Positions 25,517 to 33,708 of a DNA stretch of 64,000 bases are shown piece by piece; the stretch's first letter is position 1, and each line of letters starts with the position of its first letter. The stretch spans positions 1-64,000 of the forward strand of contig NZ_JAGOPN010000027.1 in assembly GCF_017991995.1 (NCBI RefSeq), read 5' to 3'. Under the pieces are notes generated by a model that worked only from the letters and a program-made list of their open reading frames with translations, was not told the DNA's origin and searched no databases. The position numbers were made by a program, and so were the translations under genes. Origin of the DNA: Pseudacidovorax sp. Its GTDB lineage: Bacteria; Pseudomonadota; Gammaproteobacteria; Burkholderiales; Burkholderiaceae_C.

Positions 25517-26437
25517 TCAGACCGGGTCCCAGCTGAACACGTCGGCCGAGCGGTCCATCGGCACGAAGGCGGCCTTGAGCGCGGGCATGGCGTGCTCGGC
25601 GATGAACTGCGGCGACCAGCCCTCGCTGCGGTGCACCGAGCGCAGCGGCCGCGGCTGGCTCATGACGAAGATCTCGTTGTTGCGCACCGCGAAGACCTGC
25701 GCATTGACCCCGGCGGCCGCATCCGACAGCAGGTAGACGGCCAGCGGCGCGATCTTGCCGGGCGTCATCTGGCGCAGCTTCTCGACGCGGGCCTGCTGCT
25801 CCGGCGTGTCGGTGGGAATGGAGCCGATCATGCGGCTCCAGGCGAAGGGCGAGATGCAGTTGGAGCGCACGTTGAACTTCTGCATGTCCAGCGCAATGCT
25901 CTTCGACAGCGCCACCAGCCCCAGCTTGGCCGCGCTGTAGTTGGCCTGGCCGAAGTTGCCGATGAGGCCGGAGGTGGAGGTCATGTGCACGAAGGCGCCG
26001 CTCTCCTGCTCCTTGAAGTGGTTGGCCGCGGCGCGGCTCATGTGGAAGCTGCCGTACAGGTGCACGCGGATCACCGCGTCCCATTCGTCCACGCTCATCT
26101 TGTGGAAGAAGCGGTCGCGCAGGATGCCCGCGTTGTTGACCACGCCGTCGATGCGCCCGAAGTGGTCCAGCGCGCACTGCACGATGCGGCCCGCACTGGC
26201 CGCCTCCGACACGCTGTCGGTGCTGGCCGCGGCCTGGCCGCCGGCGGCGCGGATCTCGTCCACCACGCGCTGGGCCGGGCCGGCGTCGGTGCCTTCGCCG
26301 GTGGTGGAGGTGCCGATGTCGTTGACCACCACGCGCGCCCCCTCGGCCGCCAGCGCCAGGGCCATGTCGCGGCCGATGCCGCCGCCTGCGCCCGTGACCA
26401 CCACCACCTTGTCCTGCACCATCTTCTGTCCGGCCAT
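25517..26437 (-). CDS. SDR-family 3-hydroxyacyl-CoA dehydrogenase-like (MFE-2 type)
   Basis: Short-chain dehydrogenase of 306 residues, the first gene of the ten-gene operon. NAD site VVVTGAGGGIGRDMALALA, then VVVNDIGTSTTGEGTDAG, a segment typical of the dehydrogenase domain of peroxisomal MFE-2 and related (3R)-hydroxyacyl-CoA dehydrogenases. NNAG is in VNNAGILRD; catalytic Ser and the YSAAK motif are in STSGLIGNFGQANYSAAKLG. A C-terminal extension of about 60 residues (QPRPLRSVHRSEGWSPQF...) exceeds plain SDRs. Confidence 0.88.
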   Translation of the reverse strand: MAGQKMVQDKVVVVTGAGGGIGRDMALALAAEGARVVVNDIGTSTTGEGTDAGPAQRVVDEIRAAGGQAAASTDSVSEAASAGRIVQCALDHFGRIDGVVNNAGILRDRFFHKMSVDEWDAVIRVHLYGSFHMSRAAANHFKEQESGAFVHMTSTSGLIGNFGQANYSAAKLGLVALSKSIALDMQKFNVRSNCISPFAWSRMIGSIPTDTPEQQARVEKLRQMTPGKIAPLAVYLLSDAAAGVNAQVFAVRNNEIFVMSQPRPLRSVHRSEGWSPQFIAEHAMPALKAAFVPMDRSADVFSWDPV

Positions 26438-26678
26438 GTCTCGTCCTTGTCGGTTCTGATGGCAGGAGCTTCGCCGCATCGGGGGCGCCGCACCATTCGC
26501 CATTGCGAAGGCCGGGCTTCGGCTGCATGGAAGGGCACGCCTTCGTGTGCGTGGAAGGGGCGTCTTCATCGATGCGAAAGCCCCGCTTCCACAAAGCCGG
26601 CTTGCCGCGGTGGCTGTGCCCGCCGACCATCGCGGCCATGAAGAAGAGCCTCTTCGCGGCCCCGGCCGCCGCCACGCC
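26438..26678. promoter_or_regulatory. Divergent regulatory region with GTGGAAG/CTTCCAC half-sites
   Basis: A 241-bp gap between the SDR-led operon and the acyl-CoA dehydrogenase gene. It contains GTGGAAG (26551-26557) and CTTCCAC (26586-26592), the latter inside CGAAAGCCCCGCTTCCAC, plus a smaller dyad GAAGG-N5-CCTTC (26530-26544) and TTCGC-CATT-GCGAA. The first two elements match the LysR-side region at 14809-14864. It should hold the promoters of both units. Confidence 0.45.
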
Positions 26679-27845
26679 ATGATCGACAAGACGCTGTCCG
26701 ACAACCACCACGACATCCGCGATGCCGTGCGCGCGCTGTGCGCCGGATTCCCCGACGCCTACTTCCGCGAGGTGGACGCGCAGCGCGCCTACCCCGAGGC
26801 CTTCGTCGATGCGCTCACCCGCGCCGGCTGGCTGGCGGCGCTGATCCCGCAGGAATACGGTGGCTCGGGCCTCGGCCTCACCGAGGCCAGCGTGGTGATG
26901 GAGGAGATCAACCGCTGCGGCGGCAACGCCGGCGCCTGCCACGGCCAGATGTACAACATGGGCACGCTGCTGCGCCACGGCTCCGAGGCCCAGAAGCAGC
27001 GCTTCCTGCCGCGCATCGCCAGCGGCGAATGGCGCTTGCAGTCGATGGGCGTGACCGAGCCCACCACCGGCACCGACACCACGAAGATCAAGACCACCGC
27101 CGTCAAGAAGGACGGCCGCTACGTGGTCAACGGCCAGAAGGTGTGGATCAGCCGCGTCCAGCATTCCGACTGGATGATCCTGCTCGCGCGCACCACGCCG
27201 CTGGCCGAGGTGACGAAGAAGTCCGAGGGCATGTCGATCTTCATGGTCGACCTGAAGGAGGCGCAGCAGCGCGGCCTGACCGTGCGGCCCATCGCCAACA
27301 TGGTCAACCACGAGACCAACGAGCTGTTCTTCGAGAACCTGGAGATCCCCGAGGAGAACCTCATCGGCCAGGAAGGCCTGGGCTTCAAGTACATCCTCGA
27401 CGGGCTGAACGCCGAACGCACGCTGATCGCCGCCGAATGCATCGGCGACGGCTACTGGTTCATCGACCGCGTGACGCACTACGTGCGCGAGCGGCAGGTC
27501 TTCGGCCGGCCCATCGGCCAGAACCAGGGCGTGCAGTTCCCCATCGCCGATGCCTTCATCGAGGTCGAGGCCGCCAACCTGATGCGCTGGAAGGCCTGCG
27601 AGCTGTTCGACGCGCATCAGCCCATGGGCGCGCAGGCCAACATGGCCAAGTACCTGGCGGCCAAGGCCAGCTGGGAGGCCGCCAATGCCTGCCTGCAGTT
27701 CCACGGCGGCTTCGGCTTCGCCTGCGAATACGACGTGGAGCGCAAGTTCCGCGAGACGCGGCTCTACCAAGTGGCACCCATTTCCACCAACCTGATCTAT
27801 TCGTATGTGGCCGAGCATGTGCTCGGCCTGCCTCGGTCGTTTTGA
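26679..27845 (+). CDS. Acyl-CoA dehydrogenase with relocated catalytic base
   Basis: A 388-residue acyl-CoA dehydrogenase, divergent from the ten-gene operon. FAD/substrate blocks: LQSMGVTEPTTGTDTTKIKT, VWISRVQHSDWMILLARTT, YVRERQVFGRPIGQNQGVQ and QFHGGFGFACEYDVERKFRETRLY. Where most members have YEGT, this one reads YQVAPIST, so the usual catalytic Glu is absent. A Glu in DGLNAERTLIAAE occupies the helix position used by isovaleryl-CoA and long-chain dehydrogenases. ATG 26679 is used; upstream in-frame sequence does not look like protein. The stop lies 14 bp before the MmgE/PrpD gene. Confidence 0.9.
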   Translation: MIDKTLSDNHHDIRDAVRALCAGFPDAYFREVDAQRAYPEAFVDALTRAGWLAALIPQEYGGSGLGLTEASVVMEEINRCGGNAGACHGQMYNMGTLLRHGSEAQKQRFLPRIASGEWRLQSMGVTEPTTGTDTTKIKTTAVKKDGRYVVNGQKVWISRVQHSDWMILLARTTPLAEVTKKSEGMSIFMVDLKEAQQRGLTVRPIANMVNHETNELFFENLEIPEENLIGQEGLGFKYILDGLNAERTLIAAECIGDGYWFIDRVTHYVRERQVFGRPIGQNQGVQFPIADAFIEVEAANLMRWKACELFDAHQPMGAQANMAKYLAAKASWEAANACLQFHGGFGFACEYDVERKFRETRLYQVAPISTNLIYSYVAEHVLGLPRSF

Positions 27846-27859
27846 GACCACCCCCCGCC

Positions 27860-29227
27860 ATGAAGAACGAAACCCCCGCCGCCGCCCACCCGCTGGCCGT
27901 CTTCGCCGCCACGCTCGACTGGCAGGACGTGCCCGTGCCGGTGCGCCGCCGCACCGAGGATCTGCTGGTGGACTGGTTCGGCTCGGTGCTGGCCGGCCAG
28001 GGGGCGCGGCCGGTGCGCAGCATCGCCGGCTTCGCACTGGCGCAGGGGCCGGAAGCCGGCCCCTGCGAGGTGCTGGGCCACGGCCGCGGCAGCGCACCCA
28101 TGGCCGCCGCGATGGCCAACGCGGCGGCCTCGCATGTGGCCGAGCAGGACGATGTGCACAACGGCTCCGTGTTCCATCCGGCGGCGGTGGTCTTCGCGCC
28201 CGCACTGGCCGTGGCGCAGCAGCGCGGCGCGAGCGGCAGCGATTTCCTGGCCGCCTGCGTGGCCGGCTACGAGGTGGGCATCCGCGTGGGCGAGTTCCTG
28301 GGCCGCAGCCACTACCGCGTGTTCCACACCACGGCCACGGCCGGCACGCTGGCCGCCGCCGCGGCATTGGGGCGGCTGCTGCGGCTCACGCCGCTGCAGA
28401 TGCAGCATGCCTTCGGCTCGGCCGGCACGCAGTCGGCGGGGCTCTGGGAGTTCCTGGCCACGGGCGCCGACAGCAAGCAGTTGCACACGGCCCATGCCGC
28501 CGCGGCGGGGTTGATGGCGGCCTGCCTGGCGCAGGACGGCTTCACCGGTGCCGCGGACATCTTCACCGGCGCGCGCGGCCTGGCGGCCGGCATGTCCACC
28601 GACGCCGATCCGGCGCGGCTGGTCGATGGCCTGAGCACGCGCTGGGCCACGGCCGAGACCTCGTTCAAGTGGCATGCCTCCTGCCGCCACACGCATCCCG
28701 CCGCCGATGCGCTGCTGCAGCTGATGCAGGCGCACAACCTGCAGGCGCAGGACATCGCTGAGGTGACCTGCCATGTGCACCAGGGCGCGCTGGACGTACT
28801 GGGGCCGGTGGTGTCGCCCGTCACGGTGCACCAGAGCAAGTTCTCCATGGGCACCGTGCTGGCCCTGGTGGCGCGCTTCGGCCATGCGGGCCTGGGCGAG
28901 TTCGACGCTGAGTTCCTGGCCCCCGCGACGGTGGCCCTGCGCGAGCGCGTGACGATGGTGCTGGACGCGGAGGTGGACGCCGCCTACCCGCGCCGCTGGA
29001 TCGGCAAGGTGACGCTGCACACCACCGACGGCCGCGTGCTGCAGGGCCGCGTGGACGAGCCCAAGGGCGATCCGGGCAACACCCTGTCGCGCTCGGAGAT
29101 CACGGCCAAGGCCCTGCGCCTGGCCGCCTATGGCAGCCCGGCCCTGCCGGCGGATGCGGCGGCCGCGGCGGTCGAGCGCCTGTGGGGCATCGAACAGCAG
29201 CCGCGCGTGGGCTGGCTGCTGGGCTGA
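27860..29227 (+). CDS. MmgE/PrpD family protein
   Basis: A 455-residue member of the family of 2-methylcitrate dehydratase (PrpD), iminodisuccinate epimerase and cis-aconitate decarboxylase. Seen: RTEDLLVDWFGSVLAG, MANAAASHVAEQDDVHNGSVFHPAAVV (the family's His/Asp active-site region), AGTQSAGLWEFLATGADSKQLHTAHAAAAG, and TSFKWHASCRHTHPAAD. No prpC or prpB is present, so this is probably not methylcitrate metabolism; a hydration or dehydration step in the island is more likely. Co-transcribed with the acyl-CoA dehydrogenase before it. Confidence 0.88.
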   Translation: MKNETPAAAHPLAVFAATLDWQDVPVPVRRRTEDLLVDWFGSVLAGQGARPVRSIAGFALAQGPEAGPCEVLGHGRGSAPMAAAMANAAASHVAEQDDVHNGSVFHPAAVVFAPALAVAQQRGASGSDFLAACVAGYEVGIRVGEFLGRSHYRVFHTTATAGTLAAAAALGRLLRLTPLQMQHAFGSAGTQSAGLWEFLATGADSKQLHTAHAAAAGLMAACLAQDGFTGAADIFTGARGLAAGMSTDADPARLVDGLSTRWATAETSFKWHASCRHTHPAADALLQLMQAHNLQAQDIAEVTCHVHQGALDVLGPVVSPVTVHQSKFSMGTVLALVARFGHAGLGEFDAEFLAPATVALRERVTMVLDAEVDAAYPRRWIGKVTLHTTDGRVLQGRVDEPKGDPGNTLSRSEITAKALRLAAYGSPALPADAAAAAVERLWGIEQQPRVGWLLG

Positions 29228-29268
29228 GCCTGGCTTGCGCCTGTCGGGGGCGCTAGGCGCCGGCCCGC

Positions 29269-29292
29269 GGCGCGGGCGCGATCGCCCGCGCC
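29269..29292. terminator. 10-bp hairpin between convergent MmgE/PrpD and MaoC-type genes
   Basis: Perfect stem GGCGCGGGCG (29269-29278) / CGCCCGCGCC (29283-29292) with loop CGAT, centred in the 70-bp gap between two facing genes, preceded by a second small stem GGCGCTAGGCGCC. A bidirectional stop is the likely role; there is no T-run. Confidence 0.5.
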
Positions 29293-29297
29293 TCGCG

Positions 29298-30155
29298 TCA
29301 GCCCAGGGTGGCGTGGGCGTCCATCGTCAGGTGGCCCTCGGCGTCGCGCGCCCACAGGTGCACCGTGCCGTCCGCCTGCGGCGCACCGCAGACCTCGAAG
29401 CTGGCGATGTCGAAGGTGGGCTTCATCGCACGGAAGCTGAACTGCCGCACCGTGGCCTCGGGCCGGTGGCGGCGCAGCAGGTCCAGCAGCAGCGTGGCGA
29501 TCAACGGGCCATGTACCACCAGGCCGGGATAGCCCTCCACCTCGGTGACGTAGCGCCGGTCGTAGTGGATGCGGTGGCCGTTGAAGGTCAGGGCCGAGTA
29601 GCGGAACAGCAGCACGTCGTCCGGCGCGATGCGGCGCACCCAGGCGGCCTCGGCCGTGGCCGCCACGGGAGGCGGCGGGACTTCGCCCGGTGCCGGCATG
29701 TCGCGGTAGACGATGTCGTGGCGCTCCTCGATGGCAAGTTCGCCATCGACCTCGACGCGGTGGTCGACGTTGACGAACACCAGCGGTCCGGTGCGGCCCT
29801 CCTTCAGGCGCACGTCGGCGATGCGCGAGCTGCGCATGAGGGCCTGCCCCACGCGCAGCGGCCGGTGGAAGCTGAGCTGGCTGCCCGCCCACATGCGCCG
29901 CGGCAGCGGTACCGGCGGCAGGAAGCCCCCCCGCTGCGGATGGCCGTCGGGGCCCAGCTCGGACTGCGGCGCCGCGGGCAGGAAGTACAGCCAGTGCCAC
30001 AGCGGCGGTATCGGCGCGCCGGGCGCCTGGGGCGCGTCGTCGCGGTCCAGCGTGGCGGTGAGCGCGCGCAGCGGCGCGGCCGTGACCTGGTCGTGCAGCT
30101 GCTCGGTGCGGCCGATCCATTGGCGCAGGTGGTCGATGTCGAGGGGCTGGGGCAT
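29298..30155 (-). CDS. MaoC/FAS1-like hydratase (mesaconyl-CoA hydratase-like)
   Basis: Double hot-dog protein of 285 residues, like mesaconyl-C4-CoA or itaconyl-CoA hydratases. The N-half has WHWLYFLPAAPQSELGPDGHP and RRMWAGSQLSFHRPLRVG. The C-half has FRYSALTFNGHRIHYDRRYVTEVEGYPGLVVHGP with the catalytic Asp/His set of the MaoC domain. It stands alone on the minus strand, divergent from the LysR gene at 30387. Substrate unknown; a branched or dicarboxylic enoyl-CoA fits the family. Confidence 0.85.
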   Translation of the reverse strand: MPQPLDIDHLRQWIGRTEQLHDQVTAAPLRALTATLDRDDAPQAPGAPIPPLWHWLYFLPAAPQSELGPDGHPQRGGFLPPVPLPRRMWAGSQLSFHRPLRVGQALMRSSRIADVRLKEGRTGPLVFVNVDHRVEVDGELAIEERHDIVYRDMPAPGEVPPPPVAATAEAAWVRRIAPDDVLLFRYSALTFNGHRIHYDRRYVTEVEGYPGLVVHGPLIATLLLDLLRRHRPEATVRQFSFRAMKPTFDIASFEVCGAPQADGTVHLWARDAEGHLTMDAHATLG

Positions 30156-30187
30156 GCCGGTGTCTCCGTGGGGCCGGCGTCGAGGCG

Positions 30188-30276
30188 CTGGCGAAACGCC
30201 AGATTCTGGTCAGCCGCGGGCTAGCTGTGAAATACTGATTCCGGCTATCGGCTAGATGCCATCCGGCTAGCGATAG
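30188..30276. promoter_or_regulatory. Inverted repeats in the MaoC-LysR divergent region
   Basis: The 231-bp gap holds CTGGCG-AAA-CGCCAG (30188-30202) and a longer dyad CTATCG (30245-30250) ... CGATAG (30271-30276), inside which CGGCTAG occurs twice in direct order (30249, 30264). These are likely operators for the adjacent LysR protein. Confidence 0.45.
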
Positions 30277-30386
30277 GCTGTGCCGTGCGGAGCATCTGCC
30301 CATGCAGGCCCCCAGGGCCTTCCCATCGTGCCGGCAGTGGCCATGCAGGCCGGCCTCTTCCTCCCTGAACCCCAGGACTTCCCCAC

Positions 30387-31313
30387 ATGGAGCTTCGCCA
30401 ACTGCGCCTGTTCGTTGCCGTGAGCGAGGCAGGCAGCCTGCTCAAGGCCTCGGCCCAGGTGCATCTGGCGCAGCCTGCGCTGGGCCAGCAGATTGCGGCC
30501 CTGGAGGCCGAGCTGGCGGCGCCGCTCTTCGTGCGCTCCAGCCGCGGCATGGCGCTCACGCCCGCGGGCAGCGTGTTCCTCGAACACGCCAAGGTGGTGC
30601 TGGCCGATGCCGAGCGGGCGCGCCTGGCGGTGCGCGAGGCGCTGGACGCGCCGCAGGGCGAGGTGGCCATCGGGCTGCCCACCACCGTCGCGCTGGTGGC
30701 CACGCTGCCCCTCCTGCGCGCCTGCCGCGAGCGCCTGCCGCAGGTGCGGCTCAAGCTGGTGGAGGGCTACAGCGGCTTCGTGCGCGAATGGCTGCTGTCG
30801 GGCCGGCTGGACCTGGCGCTGCTCTACGGCGATGCCCCGGAGCCCGGCCTGGCCAAGCAGCCCCTGCTGGACGACCGCCTGGTGCTGGTGACCAGTGCCG
30901 TGCAGGGCCGGGTGCCCCGGCGCATCGGCCTGGCCTCTTTGGCGCGCTGGCCGCTGGTGCTGCCGGGCCGCGAGCATGGCCTGCGCCGGCTGATCGACGA
31001 GGCCTGCGCGCCCGCAGGCGTGCAGCTGGACGTGGTGGCCGAGATCGAGTCGCTGGGCAGCGTCAAGCGCGCGGTGGAGGAGGGCATCGGCAGCACCATC
31101 CTGGCGGCCGGCGCCGTGGCCGAAGAGGTGGCGGCGGGCCGCCTGCGCACCATCGCCATCGACAGCCCCACCATGCGCCGCCGCGTGGTGCGCGTCCTGG
31201 GCACGGCGCGCCCGCAGACCGTGGCCTGCGCCGCGGTCGATGCGCTGGTGGTGGACGTGCTGCGGGACATGGCGCGCTCTTCAGCCTGGCCAGCGACTTG
31301 GATCGGGCCCTGA
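30387..31313 (+). CDS. LysR-family transcriptional regulator
   Basis: A 308-residue regulator beginning MELRQLRLFVAVSEAGSLLK. The helix-turn-helix runs to about residue 60 (VHLAQPALGQQIAALEAELAAPLFVRSSRGM), followed by the effector domain (GEVAIGLPTTVALVATLPLL). The NAC/CbbR-like start is typical. It is divergent from the MaoC-type hydratase gene and convergent with the TonB receptor gene by 13 bp. It probably controls the hydratase. Confidence 0.9.
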   Translation: MELRQLRLFVAVSEAGSLLKASAQVHLAQPALGQQIAALEAELAAPLFVRSSRGMALTPAGSVFLEHAKVVLADAERARLAVREALDAPQGEVAIGLPTTVALVATLPLLRACRERLPQVRLKLVEGYSGFVREWLLSGRLDLALLYGDAPEPGLAKQPLLDDRLVLVTSAVQGRVPRRIGLASLARWPLVLPGREHGLRRLIDEACAPAGVQLDVVAEIESLGSVKRAVEEGIGSTILAAGAVAEEVAAGRLRTIAIDSPTMRRRVVRVLGTARPQTVACAAVDALVVDVLRDMARSSAWPATWIGP

Positions 31314-31326
31314 ACCCGCGCGCTGC

Positions 31327-33576
31327 TCAGAAGTCCACCGTGGCGCTCACGTTGAAGGTGCGCGGTGCGCCCTGCACCAGGTAGCCGTAGCCTGGATAGC
31401 CGCCCACTGAGGCCCAGTAGTTGCGGTCCGTGGCGTTGTCGATGCGGGCGCGGAAGGTGACGGGCTTGCCCGCCACTTCGGTGAGGTAGCGTGCGCCGAC
31501 GTCCAGGCGCGTCCAGCCGGGTACGCGCAGGGTGTTGGCGGCGTCGGCATAGCTGCTGCCGTTGCGCACGACGCGGCCGGTGAGGGCCAGGCCCGGCACG
31601 CCGGGCACGTCCCATTCCAGGCCGAGGCTGCCCTGGGCGCGCGCCACGCCGATCACGCGCTTGCCGTCGGTGGCGGCGCTGCCGGTGTTCTTCTGCTCGG
31701 CGTCCAGCCAGGTCACGCCGCCCAGCACGCGCAGGCCGCGGGTGATCTCGCCGAAGGTGTTGAGCTCCACGCCCTGGTGGCGGTCCTCGCCGCGGGCCGA
31801 GAAGATGCCGGTCGCCGTGTCCAGGTAGGCGCGCGGCTTCTCGGTGCTGAAGACGGCCACGGTGGCGCCGATGCGGCCACCGTCGTACTTGAGGCCCACT
31901 TCCTTCTGCTTGGAGACATACGGGGCCAGCGCCTGGCCGCCGTTGACCACCAGCACGCCGTTGGTGGCGGTCGGCGCCGTGTCGCCCTGCGCCAGGCCTT
32001 CGATGTAGTTGGCGTAGATCGACAGGTTGTCCTGCAGCCGGAAGACGACGCCCGCCACCGGGCTGGTGCGGCTCTGGTCGTAGCTGCTGATGCTGGTGCT
32101 GCCCGCCACGAAGCGGCCGGCATTGGCGACCACGTAAGGGATGCTGGTCGATTCGAGGGTCTGGTAGCGCGCGCCCAGCGTCACGCGCAGGCGGTCGTCC
32201 AGGAAGGACAGCGTGTCGCCCAGCGCCCAGCTCCTGAGCGTGGTGGTGCCGTTGAGCGCGGGGCTGGTGAGGTCGTTGCCCAGGTAGCTCAGGCCCGGCG
32301 CAAAGCGGGCGACCGGCGTGTAGATGCTGCTGGCGACCGAGGAGCCCGCCGCCAGGCCCATGGCATAGGCGTTCTTCTTCTGCAGGTCGTACCAGGAGTA
32401 GCCCAGCACCCATTCATGGCCCACGCTGCCCGTGCGCAGCTTGCCGCGCAGGCCCAGCTCGGCGGTCTTCACGTCGTCCTCGCGGGTGTTGTCGAAGCGC
32501 GTGGCCGTGCTGGCGCCGGTGAAGGCGTTGTTGACCGTCGGATTGGCCAGCGCGTTGCTTTCGGCGCTGCGGCGGGCGCCGGCGGCGGCCCAGGCGGTGA
32601 TGTCGGGCGTGATGTCGTACTCGCCGCGCAGGGAGCCGAAGGTGTCGCGCTCCATCGAATAGGTCCAGGGCTGCGCGTAGTTGCTGCGGCCGTCGGGGGC
32701 GCGCGGCACCACGGTGACCGCGCTGCCCAGCGTCACGTTGGGCCGGGCCGCGTCGAGCCGGTGCTCCTGGTGGCCGATGTCGGCCGACACGCGGGCATCG
32801 CGGCCGCGCCAGTCCAGGCCCACCGACAGTGCACTCAGCTTGACCGACTCGCCGTCGACGCCGGTGCCGCCGTCGCGGTGGGCGGCGTTCACGCGCACGC
32901 CCAGGCTCTGGTCCGGCCCGAAGCGCCGCGCGATGTCGGCCGCGGCATAGCCCTGCGAGCCGCTGGCGCCGCCCACGGTCAGCTGCGTCAGCGGCTCGTT
33001 GCCGGCGCGCTTGGGCAGCAGGTTGATGTTGCCGCCGATGCCGCCGCCCGAGGGCGTGGCGCCGTTGAGGAAGGCGCTGGCGCCGCGCAGCACCTCCACG
33101 CGCTCGAACAGCTCCGAGGCGATGTACTGCCGCGGCAGCAGGCCGTACAGGCCGTTGTAGGCGATGTCGTCCGAGTTCACGATGAAGCCGCGCATGAAGT
33201 ACGACTCCTGGAAGTTGCCGAAGCCGCGCGCCACCCGCACCGAGGGGTCGTTCTGCAGCACGTCCGCCACGCTGCGGGCCTGCTGGTTCTGGATCAGTTC
33301 CTGCGTGTAGGCGGTGGTGGCGAAAGGCGTGGCCATCAGGTCGACGTTGCCGAGCAGGCCCACGCGTCCGCCGCGGGCGACCTGGCCGCCGGCATAGGGC
33401 TTGGTCAATCCTTCGGCCGAGGCGTCGGCGCTGGCCTCGACGGTGACGGTGGACAGCGTGCCGGCTGTGGTCGGTGCGGTCGTCGCGGCGGGCGCGGTCT
33501 GGGCCGAGGCGGCCAGCGCCTGCAGGGTCAGGCCGGCGGCCAGGGCCAACGGCCCCGGCGTGAAGAGTCGGGTCAT
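31327..33576 (-). CDS. TonB-dependent siderophore receptor
   Basis: Outer-membrane ferric-siderophore importer of 749 residues. A signal peptide (ALAAGLTLQALAASAQ) is followed by a plug domain: ATPFATTAYTQELIQNQQARSVADVLQNDPSVRV, then FERVEVLRGASAFLNGATPSGGGIGGNINLLPKRA. The rest is a beta barrel ending in an aromatic residue (TFNVSATVDF), as barrel proteins do. The TonB box is not obvious after the signal; the plug begins late, after a 35-residue Ala/Thr-rich stretch. No siderophore synthesis or inner-membrane import genes are near, which suggests scavenging of foreign siderophores. An AT-rich Fur-like site lies before the start. Confidence 0.92.
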   Translation of the reverse strand: MTRLFTPGPLALAAGLTLQALAASAQTAPAATTAPTTAGTLSTVTVEASADASAEGLTKPYAGGQVARGGRVGLLGNVDLMATPFATTAYTQELIQNQQARSVADVLQNDPSVRVARGFGNFQESYFMRGFIVNSDDIAYNGLYGLLPRQYIASELFERVEVLRGASAFLNGATPSGGGIGGNINLLPKRAGNEPLTQLTVGGASGSQGYAAADIARRFGPDQSLGVRVNAAHRDGGTGVDGESVKLSALSVGLDWRGRDARVSADIGHQEHRLDAARPNVTLGSAVTVVPRAPDGRSNYAQPWTYSMERDTFGSLRGEYDITPDITAWAAAGARRSAESNALANPTVNNAFTGASTATRFDNTREDDVKTAELGLRGKLRTGSVGHEWVLGYSWYDLQKKNAYAMGLAAGSSVASSIYTPVARFAPGLSYLGNDLTSPALNGTTTLRSWALGDTLSFLDDRLRVTLGARYQTLESTSIPYVVANAGRFVAGSTSISSYDQSRTSPVAGVVFRLQDNLSIYANYIEGLAQGDTAPTATNGVLVVNGGQALAPYVSKQKEVGLKYDGGRIGATVAVFSTEKPRAYLDTATGIFSARGEDRHQGVELNTFGEITRGLRVLGGVTWLDAEQKNTGSAATDGKRVIGVARAQGSLGLEWDVPGVPGLALTGRVVRNGSSYADAANTLRVPGWTRLDVGARYLTEVAGKPVTFRARIDNATDRNYWASVGGYPGYGYLVQGAPRTFNVSATVDF

Positions 33577-33595
33577 GGAGATGGGTCTTGAGAGA

Positions 33596-33630
33596 ATGCG
33601 AATTGTTATTATTAGTTAACGCATCGTCAA
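33596..33630 (-). promoter_or_regulatory. Fur-box-like site and -35 element of the TonB receptor gene
   Basis: Reading leftward, TTGACG (plus 33625-33630) is followed by an AT-rich stretch, TAACTAATAATAACAATTCG, then GCATTC, 20-40 bp before the start codon. It is one of the most AT-rich stretches in the window and resembles the A/T-rich 19-bp Fur box. Iron repression is inference. Confidence 0.5.
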
Positions 33631-33680
33631 CGCAAGGCGGTGCGGGCGCAAGCCCGCCGTTGCAGCGTGGCCATCTCTCC

Positions 33681-33708
33681 GGGGGAGCCGCGAAGGGGCT
33701 CGGGGGTG
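33681..33708 (-). repeat. Degenerate copy of the intergenic hairpin repeat, copy C
   Basis: GGGGGAGCCGCGAAGGGGCTCGG lies directly after the amidotransferase stop codon. It matches the last block of the repeats at 5895-6072 and 47950-48063 (GAGCCGCGAAG...GGGTG), including its place next to a minus-strand stop. A stem GAGCC/GGCTC forms here instead of GCCGC/GCGGC. Confidence 0.45.

Noticed and set aside
25419-28367. 982-residue minus-strand open frame
   Set aside because: A shadow: it crosses genes on both strands, antisense to an acyl-CoA dehydrogenase and MmgE/PrpD with clear motifs, and is Arg/Pro/His-rich as expected of out-of-frame high-GC DNA.
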